Source of the DNA: Armatimonadota bacterium
Lineage (GTDB): Bacteria > Armatimonadota > UBA5829 > DTLH01
Direction of reading: 5' to 3'
DNA: 38,625 bases
Assembly: GCA_016190935.1 (NCBI GenBank)
Contig: JACPPP010000079.1
Coordinates: 1-38,625 of the forward strand
The first letter of the stretch is position 1, and the number at the start of each line of letters is the position of its first letter. This document shows positions 9,139 to 17,927 of this stretch, piece after piece. The notes under the pieces were generated by a model, which was given only the letters and a program-made list of their open reading frames with translations, ran no database searches and was not told where the DNA came from. The translations under genes were made by a program, and so were the position numbers.

Positions 9139-9378
9139 CTACACCACGCTCCCGGCCGGATTCCTCACTACAATCTGGTCCATTACGGATCTGACGCCGG
9201 TAAGCCCTTCTATCAAGAAAATTGCCGCATCTCTCTGCTCTACTGAATCAGCTTGGCCGACCAGACAGATACAGCCATCGTTGCAGCATATCTCGACGGT
9301 CAGCCCTGCCGTGCGTCGATCCTGCATTAGACGCTCCCTTATGATCTGACCCATGGCCTCGTCAAAGATCATCGGCAT
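9139..9378 (-). CDS. BON-domain protein
   Basis: MPMIFDEAMGQIIRERLMQDRRTAGLTVEICCNDGCICLVGQADSVEQRDAAIFLIEGLTGVRSVMDQIVV; strong SD (aaggaggtggcagtaATG) supports the internal start rather than 9435. Confidence 0.85.
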   Translation of the reverse strand: MPMIFDEAMGQIIRERLMQDRRTAGLTVEICCNDGCICLVGQADSVEQRDAAIFLIEGLTGVRSVMDQIVVRNPAGSVV

Positions 9379-9587
9379 TACTGCCACCTCCTTCCGGCCG
9401 TGCCAAGCCTGGTGTGGCTTAATACCAAAAATCAAGCATACGCTGTTGATCCGGCACGGCTTAAACTTCTGCCCTTCGCACCAAGTTACTTATTCGTCAG
9501 CCTGCTACTAAATCCCTCCTTTATAACGCAGTATAGATGTAACAATTTGGTTAAGATTGTACACTCGCGGTAAAACGAGCGTAAACC

Positions 9588-12332
9588 CTAATCATTCAGG
9601 CCTCCGATTCGAAGAGTTACAATCTTCTTCGCCCCAATCGGGACATCGATGTAGGTGGAAGCGGGAAGCTGCTGAACCCTCTCCTCGCGGAGATTGGACA
9701 GAAAAACTTCCTTTGGCTGGGCGAAGAGCGTAAGCCTGGCCTGGGAATCTCTCTCGGAGCCGTTCCAAATCCTGACAGCATAATCCTCTCCATCCTCGCA
9801 TGGTTTCACCGAGGACAGGACTACATTCTCGCCTTCCACACTGAGGAAGGACATCTCCTCTGGAAGTGCACCGGACGGTCCACTGCTGTAGAGGACTGGG
9901 AAGGCTCTCATGCCGACTGCGAAGGCATGGGCCTCCTTCTGTACGCCGCTTTCGTGCCATGCCCCGGCGTGGGGAATGATGCTGTAGTTGAAAGCAAGCT
10001 TCCTTCCGAGCATCTGTGCATCGGGAGTCTCTATCGGGGGACCCGCAGCCGATATTCTGGTGTTCTTCCAGCCGGTCGAAAGCCTGCTCACCGCCCGAAG
10101 CAGTGTAACAGCTACCGCCCGCTCCGTATCCGGGGTGACCTCGTACTCAGGCAGGCCCAGGTCTGCGACCGTAAGCCCTTTCTTGCCATCGGTTATCGAC
10201 GCGAAAGCTTTTTGCGCAAACTGTTTTGGCTGATCTTCCTTCCACACCTCAAGAGGCGGCTGCTTGACCTTAACAGGATGATCCACCACGTCGAACTGGG
10301 CCTCACCTGAAGAGGTGTCGGCGGAAAGATAGGTGGGAAAGAGCACTCTTAATCGGTGGTCCTTGATGGTGTTGATAAGAGTAGTCTCGATGTCCAGCCT
10401 CCTCGAACCTGCACCGAGAGAGATGATGCTCTCGATCACAAGCGGCCTCTTTGGCCCGGACCTCGCCTGCATCGAGCTGTCGAGCGATTCGGGCAGGTTC
10501 AGCGTGAGCGTTACCCTATAAGACGCACGGGCCTCTGAATTCTCTGTCATAGCCACGTCCGCCGCGCTCGATAGACTCGTATACACGCTGTCATCCTTCG
10601 GGAAGGAGTAGGCGTAGCCCCCGCCGTTGTCCCCTCCGTCTTCGAAATAGTGAAGATTATCATACACGAGTTCGGTGATCTTGTCCTTCAGCCTGATGGC
10701 GCCGTTGGCCTTGATCTCAGCTCTTATAAAATCGTTCTCCAGCACATTGCGCTCCGGGATGAGGCGCCCGAACACGCAGTTCGGCTTCTCGAGGGGCCTG
10801 AACTTGAAGAGCTTATACCCGCAGGCGGGCACATCCTCCGCCCAGAAGCTCACGGTGAACACCGGACGGTTGAACGCCGTCGCGAAGGTCCTGAGAGATG
10901 GCCTGTTTACGGGTTTTGCGGGTTCATAATCTATAAGCCAGGACTTCTGCTCCCTGCCGGCCATGTCGGTGATGAGTATCCCCCTGTAGTTTTCCGCCGA
11001 AGTCTCCTTTGCCACCGACCACGGAATCTCGATCTCCATTCTGATCCACTCTGACCGCCTCTCCTGGCACGGGTTGAAGACAGCGAAGGTATATTCTCCC
11101 TCTGAGAGCCCATCCACCCTGGCCTTCTCAAGGATATTCGTGAACACGAACTCGAGCAGGTTCTCGCCGATATCCTGCGCCCATTCGAACCTCGTCTCCA
11201 TCTGCCTGTGAACGGCGTCGATGGAGCAGCCCCCGATAGAGTCGTGCGGATGGTTCTTCAGTACCCACTGCCACGCTTTATCGATGAACGCCTTGTCGCA
11301 GCTTCCCCCGAGCAGGCCGCTGAAAACACTGAAAGGTTCGACCCATCTTTCCAACAACGTGCAGCACCTCTCGTTCTGCTGCTTGAGATAGATTCTTGAT
11401 GAGAGTACACCGTTAATGACGATCCCGTGTCCTCCCTCGGTCCAGATTGTATCCCTGAGATCCCCGGTTACGACCTGCAGATCTTTCCCGTCCACGGCCT
11501 TGTGAAGCGCGCCTGCGTACTCGTCAAATGTGGCGTGGAGTATATCGCCGTCGAGCCTCTGATTGGCCTTCCTTATGAGATTCGGAATCTCCGGGTTTGC
11601 GGTCATGTGGTCTACCCCGTTAAACAGGATGTGGCAATTAGTTACGGCCTTCTGCTTGACCGTCCGGCAGGCCTCGACAAGAACATTGACAGCTTCCTCA
11701 CCGGAGATTATGTGATGGGGGTCCAGACCTCGCTCGATAAGCTCCTTCCTTAAGGTCACAGGCGCGGAGCCGACGAATAGGGCGGCGGTTATGTAGCCAT
11801 ACTCCTCTGGTATGTGCGACAGGAGAATCCTGGTCCCGTCGGGCGACTCCCAGAGAAGCTCGTTTGTATAACCGTCGCCGGAGAGTCCTCGCCACAGTAT
11901 GGCCGTGTCGATCCCCCAGTCTCTCAGTATTTGGGGCATCTGCGAAAAATGGCCGAAGGTGTCGGGCAGATAGCCGACGTTGCTGACCTTGCCGAACCTG
12001 TTTCCGACCCTTGCGCCGAAGATCAGGTTTCGGACGGTAGCCTCACCGGTGACCAGAAACTCGTCGGGGAGTATATACCACGGGCCGACAAGAAGCAGCC
12101 CTTCCTGAATACGTTCCTTCAGGACCGGTTCCTTCTCCGGCCTGATCTCCAGGTAGTCCTCCAGCACCACTGTCTGGCCGTCGAGGTTGAAAGATCTGTA
12201 GCCGGAGTCTTTACCAAGAATGTCGAGAAGCTCGTCCAGCATCCTTACAAGGCGCATCCTGAATTGCTGGTAGCTTCCGTACCATTCTCTGTCCCAGTGG
12301 GTATGGGAACACAGGTAGAAACTGTCTGTCAA
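9588..12332 (-). CDS. Glycoside hydrolase family 38 alpha-mannosidase
   Basis: 914 aa; FYLCSHTHWDREWYGSYQQFR, NVGYLPDTFGHFSQMPQIL, NHPHDSIGGCSIDAVHRQM. Confidence 0.95.
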   Translation of the reverse strand: MTDSFYLCSHTHWDREWYGSYQQFRMRLVRMLDELLDILGKDSGYRSFNLDGQTVVLEDYLEIRPEKEPVLKERIQEGLLLVGPWYILPDEFLVTGEATVRNLIFGARVGNRFGKVSNVGYLPDTFGHFSQMPQILRDWGIDTAILWRGLSGDGYTNELLWESPDGTRILLSHIPEEYGYITAALFVGSAPVTLRKELIERGLDPHHIISGEEAVNVLVEACRTVKQKAVTNCHILFNGVDHMTANPEIPNLIRKANQRLDGDILHATFDEYAGALHKAVDGKDLQVVTGDLRDTIWTEGGHGIVINGVLSSRIYLKQQNERCCTLLERWVEPFSVFSGLLGGSCDKAFIDKAWQWVLKNHPHDSIGGCSIDAVHRQMETRFEWAQDIGENLLEFVFTNILEKARVDGLSEGEYTFAVFNPCQERRSEWIRMEIEIPWSVAKETSAENYRGILITDMAGREQKSWLIDYEPAKPVNRPSLRTFATAFNRPVFTVSFWAEDVPACGYKLFKFRPLEKPNCVFGRLIPERNVLENDFIRAEIKANGAIRLKDKITELVYDNLHYFEDGGDNGGGYAYSFPKDDSVYTSLSSAADVAMTENSEARASYRVTLTLNLPESLDSSMQARSGPKRPLVIESIISLGAGSRRLDIETTLINTIKDHRLRVLFPTYLSADTSSGEAQFDVVDHPVKVKQPPLEVWKEDQPKQFAQKAFASITDGKKGLTVADLGLPEYEVTPDTERAVAVTLLRAVSRLSTGWKNTRISAAGPPIETPDAQMLGRKLAFNYSIIPHAGAWHESGVQKEAHAFAVGMRAFPVLYSSGPSGALPEEMSFLSVEGENVVLSSVKPCEDGEDYAVRIWNGSERDSQARLTLFAQPKEVFLSNLREERVQQLPASTYIDVPIGAKKIVTLRIGGLND

Positions 12333-12387
12333 CTGAATATCCTCCTTGAGGAAGGAGCATAGTTTGTTGGTGCGGTCACACTAGCAA

Positions 12388-12484
12388 CGCATCCTGAGCC
12401 CATGCTGAGCCTGCCGAAGCACGAAGAGTGCGTTGCGGCATCCTTCGACAGGCTCAGGATGCGTAGTAATGGGCTCAGGATGCG
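12388..12484. repeat. Nested palindromic element with perfect 15-bp terminal inverted repeat
   Basis: cgcatcctgagccca at left and tgggctcaggatgcg at right, with internal copies of the CCTGAGCCTGTCGAAGG-type repeat. Confidence 0.8.
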
Positions 12485-12607
12485 GGAAAAAGGACTCCAT
12501 GCCCGGTCACAAACGATGCTCCTGCTCCTTGTGTAGCATGTCCGAAGCCATTATAGCAGCAAAGGGCAAAGTTGGGCACCCCCTGCGCTGCCCGCCGCTC
12601 GCCAAGC

Positions 12608-12636
12608 TTGTGCGAGGTGTGGCAAACTGATATAAT
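12608..12636 (+). promoter_or_regulatory. Putative sigma70-type promoter TTGTGC-17-TATAAT for the TPR gene
   Basis: ttgtgc 12608-12613, tataat 12631-12636, 17-bp spacer; SD aaggagg upstream of the ATG. Confidence 0.6.
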
Positions 12637-12672
12637 GACTGCGTTGCGGAAACCGGATAAGGAGGTGCCTTT

Positions 12673-14160
12673 TTGATGATTGTACGAACATTGGCTCTCG
12701 CGCTCTCGATTGCGATGCTGCCCGCTCTTGCAGTGTCGGTTGGCGCGGCGAGCTCCAGCGCCAGCGTAAGGAAGGGTATAGAACAGTACAAGAGCGGCAA
12801 CGTTGCGGCGGCAGTCGAGGCGTTCGAGGAGGCCGTGCAGACTAATCCCAAGGATGCGTCTGCGCGAAGCTGGCTCGGGTTTATGCTGCTCAAGCAGGGT
12901 AAAGCAGCGGAGGCGGTGACCCACCTTCAGGTAGCTTCGGAGTTGTCCCCCAAGGATTCCGAGGTTTGGAACAATCTTGGAACGGCGTACCTGACGATGG
13001 GCAATAACGAATCTGCGGTTGCGGCGTATACTGAGGCCCGCGCGCTGCGGCCGGCGTCGGCGGACCTCTTGTATAACCTGGCAAGCGCCCAGCTTAAACT
13101 CGGAAGAAATGCTGACGCCGAACGTCTTTTCAGGGAAGCGGCGGCCGCCAAGCCGAACGATCCGAATATACTTAACAATCTCGCTCTCTCGCTCCAGCAG
13201 CAGGGAAGGCTGGATGAGGCTGTGAATGTTTTCCAGCAGTCTGTCGATGCCGATCCTGACAACCCAACTCTTCTGATCAACCTGGGGACTGCGCAGAAGG
13301 CGAAGGGTGATCTCCCTGCAGCAGAGCAGACCCTCAAGCGAGCCATAGAACTCGGCAGAAATGGATATTATCCGAGGGTTGTGCTGGCCGAGGCGCTTGC
13401 CGGACAGGGGAGGATCGACGAAGCCATTGAGCAGAACACGAAGGCCGCTGTTCTTGGCCCAAATGAGTTTACCCCACACTACAACCTGGGTGTGCTATAT
13501 GCCAGGCAGGGGAAGCATCAGCTTGCAGCCAATTCATACGCCGCGGCGCTCCGGGTAAAACCGAACGATGTCGAAACTATGGTCAACCATGGCTGGTCGC
13601 TCTATAAGGCCGGGCGAACGCCTGAGGCGATCAAACAGCTCAAGGCTGCGGCGGAACAGGATCCTTCGTATCTACCGGCTCACAGAATGCTCGCGGTTGT
13701 CTACACCTACCAGATGGAGTCGGCAGCGAACGATGCGCTGCGCAAGCAGTATGCCTCTGAAGCGCTTCAGGCTTGGAGCGAGGTAGTCCGCCTGGACCCG
13801 AAAGATTCCGCTGCCAGAGTGAACCTGGCGAATATTTACCTTGGGTCGCAGGATGTTGATAAAGCCTTATCGGAATACCGGGCCGCGGTTGATATAGACC
13901 CCGCCAGTACGCAGGCTCGTCTGGGTCTCGGACTCGTGCTGGTCGAGCAGGGAAAACTCGATGAAGCAATAGAGCAGTACAGGACTCTCATCAAGTCCAG
14001 TCCCAAGTTAGCTTCCGCGCACAACAACCTGGGTGTGGCGCTGGAGAGAAAGGGGCTTGTCGAGGAGGCTAAGTCGGAGTATCGAGAGGCTCTGCGGCTT
14101 GATCCGAACCACACTGATGCCCGTTACAACCTTGACAGGCTGCAGCCAGCAGGCGGTTAA
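12673..14160 (+). CDS. TPR-repeat protein with N-terminal signal sequence
   Basis: At least ten TPR motifs (e.g. VWNNLGTAYLTMGNNESAVAAYTEARALRP); hydrophobic N-terminus. Confidence 0.93.
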   Translation: MMIVRTLALALSIAMLPALAVSVGAASSSASVRKGIEQYKSGNVAAAVEAFEEAVQTNPKDASARSWLGFMLLKQGKAAEAVTHLQVASELSPKDSEVWNNLGTAYLTMGNNESAVAAYTEARALRPASADLLYNLASAQLKLGRNADAERLFREAAAAKPNDPNILNNLALSLQQQGRLDEAVNVFQQSVDADPDNPTLLINLGTAQKAKGDLPAAEQTLKRAIELGRNGYYPRVVLAEALAGQGRIDEAIEQNTKAAVLGPNEFTPHYNLGVLYARQGKHQLAANSYAAALRVKPNDVETMVNHGWSLYKAGRTPEAIKQLKAAAEQDPSYLPAHRMLAVVYTYQMESAANDALRKQYASEALQAWSEVVRLDPKDSAARVNLANIYLGSQDVDKALSEYRAAVDIDPASTQARLGLGLVLVEQGKLDEAIEQYRTLIKSSPKLASAHNNLGVALERKGLVEEAKSEYREALRLDPNHTDARYNLDRLQPAGG

Positions 14161-14221
14161 GACCGAAGTTGCGCACCAGACGCACGGCTTCTTAATCACG
14201 ACAACACGAAAGGAACGGAAG

Positions 14222-14298
14222 AGGTGTTGGGTGTTAGGTGCTGGGTGTTGGGTCAGGGATAGCTTTTCCAACACCTAACACCCAGCACCCAACACCCG
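14222..14298. repeat. Heptad tracts (GGTGTTG)n and inverted (AACACCC)n flanking a short spacer
   Basis: ggtgttg ggtgtta ggtgctg ggtgttg ... aacacct aacaccc agcaccc aacaccc. Confidence 0.9.
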
Positions 14299-14338
14299 TA
14301 ATGCTTCCGGCTGCGCCGGGCAAGGAGGAGCTTGGTTT

Positions 14339-15208
14339 GTGAAATCATTAGGGCTTGTTGTTAACCCTACGAAGGAGGGGTCTGTCAGGCTCGCCTCGGA
14401 CCTCATTCCCTGGCTGATTTCCAAGGGGATAAAGCTCCTCGTGGAGGAAGAAGCGGCTCATCTGATCGGGCGGGGCGATCTTGCCGCCGACCTGGACAGG
14501 GTGTGCGAAGCAGAGATGGCGGTCGTCCTCGGCGGCGATGGGACGATCCTCCGCGCGGCCAGGACTGCCGGCCCCAAGGGCACTCCGATGCTGGGCGTCC
14601 ACCTGGGGCAGTATGGCTTTATCACAGAAATCCATCCTCCGGACGTCAAGCCGGCTCTTGAGCGGGTGCTTCGAGGCGACTACAAGATCAGCGAGCGGAT
14701 GATGCTGCTCGGCAGCCTGATAAGGGGTGATGAAGTCATAGCGTCCACACCGGCTCTGAACGATGTTGTGGTCTCCAAAGGTCCGCTTGCAAGAATGCTT
14801 ACACTTCACACGTTCGTTGACGAGAGGCTGATCGCAATCTACGCCTCTGATGGGATTATCGTATCAAGCCCAACAGGTTCTACTGCTTACTCCCTGTCGG
14901 CGGGAGGGCCGGTCGTCAACCCGAATGTGAAAGTTATGATCATAACTCCGATCTGTCCCCACACGCTGAACGCGAGGTCGCTCGTGATCCCGGACACCGA
15001 GTCCGTGCAGATTGTGGGAGAGTGCGGCGACGGGCCGGATGAAATGATGCTTACTGTGGACGGGCAGGTGGGGTTCAGGATGGTGTGCAGCGACAAGGTC
15101 GATGTACGCCGCGCCGACTTCACAGCGCGTATAGTATACTGGGACCCCATGAGCTTCTACGACAAGATTCAGAGCAGGCTCAGGTGGGGAGAAAGGTTTA
15201 GCACGTAG
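14339..15208 (+). CDS. nadK: NAD kinase
   Basis: LGGDGTILRAAR, GVHLGQYGFITEI, SSPTGSTAYSLSAGGPVVNP, ICPHTLNARSLVIP; GTG start. Confidence 0.97.
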   Translation: MKSLGLVVNPTKEGSVRLASDLIPWLISKGIKLLVEEEAAHLIGRGDLAADLDRVCEAEMAVVLGGDGTILRAARTAGPKGTPMLGVHLGQYGFITEIHPPDVKPALERVLRGDYKISERMMLLGSLIRGDEVIASTPALNDVVVSKGPLARMLTLHTFVDERLIAIYASDGIIVSSPTGSTAYSLSAGGPVVNPNVKVMIITPICPHTLNARSLVIPDTESVQIVGECGDGPDEMMLTVDGQVGFRMVCSDKVDVRRADFTARIVYWDPMSFYDKIQSRLRWGERFST

Positions 15209-15216
15209 GGGAGCTA

Positions 15217-15282
15217 TCAGCCGTCAGCCGTCAGCTTACAGCAGGGACCGGGTGTCGGGGGCCGGGGGCCGGGGGCCGGTCT
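15217..15282. repeat. Heptad tracts (NNTCAGC)n then (GGGGGCC)n
   Basis: tatcagc cgtcagc cgtcagc ttacagc; gggggcc gggggcc gggggcc. Confidence 0.85.
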
Positions 15283-15337
15283 GTTCCGTCGGACTGCTTG
15301 TCTGCCGACGGCGGCCCCGCAGGGGCCGAGAAGCTGA
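15283..15337. repeat. Dispersed 55-bp repeat, copy 1 (inverted copy at 34711-34765)
   Basis: gttccgtcggactgcttgtctgccgacggcggccccgcaggggccg is 46 bp identical to the reverse complement of the other copy, then 2 mismatches and 7 more matches. Confidence 0.95.
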
Positions 15338-15497
15338 TCGCCAGGGAGATTCCTCTCCGGCTCAGGCGTGGCAGATATTCATTCGCTAGTGGGTGCTTGA
15401 TCTGGACAAATGTCCCGGAAACCGCGTCGGGGGGACATCTCCCTTACGATGAAAAATTTCCATTGAGAGGAGAAAGGCGGAACAATCGTCGTTGCAG

Positions 15498-16178
15498 ATG
15501 AACGGTACAAAGATCACAGAGGAAGTTTATCAACTGATTAATTTGCTTCCTCGCTTAGATTATGAGACGCTCAGTCTAGATCAGCAGACTGCTAGGCTGC
15601 TTTTGCCAGAAAACGGCATTGATGTTGTATTCGAGAAAGGTGAGGTTGCCAGGTCAGGGCTAGATCGAATCGTCAGAATAGGAAGTAACCGTGAAAACGG
15701 CAACTTGCGGTCTCGCTTGCGCAGTCACTACTGCGACGCGGGTACCAGCATCTTTCGATGGCATGTGTGCTGTGCATTACTCAATAGGCAAGACCCCGCA
15801 GACCATCGCTTGAACACAATCCGGCCATATAAACGTCCGGAACTTAGGCCTGTGGTCAGCCAAGTGATGCGAGAAACATTCACTTTCTCGTGCTTCGAGG
15901 TGGATGATCAAAGCGAACGTAGCGCATTAGAACAGCGTCTCATTGCACAGCTTGCGAAACAGCGTTTAGGTGAGCCGTCGTCTGGCTGGCTAGGAAAATA
16001 CGCTGTGAAACTGTGCAGAAACGAAATGCTGTTTGAGCCCGCTCCAAACGACAAAATTAGAACTAGCGGTTTATGGAATGAGCAGCATATATTCGGGGAG
16101 CCTCTGGACGCTTACTGGTTCGGACGGTTCGAAGAACTTGTTATCCATTGGCGGAATGAGATCAACAATAAACCTTGA
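15498..16178 (+). CDS. Putative GIY-YIG-like nuclease-fold protein, function unknown
   Basis: LDRIVRIGSNRENGNLRSRLRSHYCDAGTSIFRWHVCCAL ... ERSALEQRLIAQLAKQ ... SGLWNEQHI resembles the YIG / R-x3-H / Glu arrangement of GIY-YIG domains. Confidence 0.5.
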   Translation: MNGTKITEEVYQLINLLPRLDYETLSLDQQTARLLLPENGIDVVFEKGEVARSGLDRIVRIGSNRENGNLRSRLRSHYCDAGTSIFRWHVCCALLNRQDPADHRLNTIRPYKRPELRPVVSQVMRETFTFSCFEVDDQSERSALEQRLIAQLAKQRLGEPSSGWLGKYAVKLCRNEMLFEPAPNDKIRTSGLWNEQHIFGEPLDAYWFGRFEELVIHWRNEINNKP

Positions 16179-16256
16179 CCTATCCGAACGCCACGTTGCG
16201 CTTTCGCGCAATTCGCGCTTCTTCGCGTCATTCGCGTTTCAGTCTGACCAACGACT

Positions 16257-17927
16257 ATGCTTACGCAAATACACGTAAAAGATTTCGCGCTGATCGATGA
16301 CCTGAGCATTGAACTCGGAAGCGGGTTCAATGTGCTTACGGGCGAGACGGGCGCGGGGAAGTCTATAATCATAGATGCAATAGCGGCGGTGCTTGGTGAG
16401 CGGCTTTCGGGCGACCTGGTTCGTACCGGAGCCGACCGGGCAGTGGTCGAGGCCCTTTTCGATCTCACAGAGAATCCGTCGGCGCAGGAGAAATCTCGGG
16501 AGATTGGCTTTGATCTCGAGGACGGCATGCTCCTGCTCTCGCGCGAGCTTTCGTCTGCTGGTAAGTCGCAGAGCAGAGTCAACGGCAGAATCTCCACGCT
16601 CTCGATGCTGAGAGAGCTTACGTCCGGGCTGATCGACATCCACGGCCAGCACGAACACCAGTCGCTTCTCGCAGTTGACGGGCACCTCGATATACTCGAT
16701 CACTGGTGCGGGCAGGAAGCGCTCGATCTAAGGTCAAGAGTGGCGGATATGCACTCGCGGCTCCGTTCGGTGAAGAGCGAGCTGGAACGGCTGCGGAGCG
16801 ACGAACGGGAGCGGGTGCGGATGCTGGACCTCTACGAGTTCCAGCGCTCCGAGATCGAGTCCGCGAAGCTGACCGTTGGGGAGGATGAGGAACTCTCGGC
16901 GGAACGAACCAGACTTGCCAATGCAGAGAAGCTTTACGAGCTTGCCACTGAGGCGCATGCGGCGATAAGCGGGTCGGGGCGCGACGGCGGGGCGTCCGAT
17001 CTACTCTCTTCCGCGCTCACCCAGCTTCAATCCATGGCTGCGCTCGATGAATCGCTGGCTCCCGTGGTCCAGGACATCGAGACCGCGCTTTATGCTTCCG
17101 AACAGGCCCAAAGCGCGGTTCGGAATTACCGCGATGACATCGAGTTCAACCCTGCAAGGCTGGAGGAGATCGAAGAGCGGCTGGACCTTATCCGTACGCT
17201 CAAGCGCAAATATGGGGATACCATAGAAGAGATCATCGCATACGGCTCTGATGTCGCGGGCAGGATCGATGAGCTTGCCCACTCGGAGGAGAGGTCGGCC
17301 GAACTCGTGCGCGAGATCGAGCGTGTGGAGGATGAGCTTCTTGGCGCTGCGCGCAGGCTCTCGGACGTACGGAAATCAGGCGCGGCGCAGTTTGCCGCGG
17401 CGGTTGAAACGGAGCTCTCCGAGCTTGCAATGTCAAATACCAGGTTCAGCGTCTCGTTCGAGGAATGTCAGCCGGGCGCGCGCGGGCTGGACCGTATGGA
17501 ATTTATGATCTCTCCGAACCCGGGCGAGCCTCTTAAGCCGCTCGCCAAGATCGCATCGGGAGGAGAGCTTTCGAGGATTATGCTCGCTCTTAAGACTGTC
17601 GTAGCTGGGGCGGACAGGGTGCCAGTCCTCATATTCGACGAGATAGACTCCGGCATCGGAGGCAGGACAGCGCAGGTGATCGGGCGGAAACTCGCGGCAG
17701 TCGCCGGTAGTGCTCAGGTCATTTGCGTGACCCATCTTCCCCAGATTGCAAGCTGCGCGGACCTCCACTTTTCCGTGGAGAAATCGGTTGAAGGCAAGAG
17801 AACTCTGGTCAGTATAAGAAGAGTTGACGGCGATGCCCGCGTCGAAGAGGTGGCGAGGATGCTCGGCGGTTTGGAGGACTCCGTAACGGCCGTTGAGCAC
17901 GCGAAGGAGATGCTGGGATCGGCATGA
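16257..17927 (+). CDS. recN: DNA repair protein RecN
   Basis: MLTQIHVKDFALIDDLSIELGSGFNVLTGETGAGKSIIIDAI, GLIDIHGQHEHQSLL, ASGGELSRIMLALKTV, VPVLIFDEIDSGIGG. Confidence 0.97.
   Translation: MLTQIHVKDFALIDDLSIELGSGFNVLTGETGAGKSIIIDAIAAVLGERLSGDLVRTGADRAVVEALFDLTENPSAQEKSREIGFDLEDGMLLLSRELSSAGKSQSRVNGRISTLSMLRELTSGLIDIHGQHEHQSLLAVDGHLDILDHWCGQEALDLRSRVADMHSRLRSVKSELERLRSDERERVRMLDLYEFQRSEIESAKLTVGEDEELSAERTRLANAEKLYELATEAHAAISGSGRDGGASDLLSSALTQLQSMAALDESLAPVVQDIETALYASEQAQSAVRNYRDDIEFNPARLEEIEERLDLIRTLKRKYGDTIEEIIAYGSDVAGRIDELAHSEERSAELVREIERVEDELLGAARRLSDVRKSGAAQFAAAVETELSELAMSNTRFSVSFEECQPGARGLDRMEFMISPNPGEPLKPLAKIASGGELSRIMLALKTVVAGADRVPVLIFDEIDSGIGGRTAQVIGRKLAAVAGSAQVICVTHLPQIASCADLHFSVEKSVEGKRTLVSIRRVDGDARVEEVARMLGGLEDSVTAVEHAKEMLGSA

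Noticed and set aside
12475-13479. 334-aa minus-strand ORF
   Set aside because: Antisense to the TPR gene; arises from high GC and codon bias, with no recognisable motif. The same applies to 1056-1814, 1818-2558, 7817-8665, 23673-24350 and 36272-37090.
16185-16256. LexA/SOS box upstream of recN
   Set aside because: cgaacgccacgttg only loosely resembles GAAC-N4-GTTC (spacing is 5 and the right half is imperfect).
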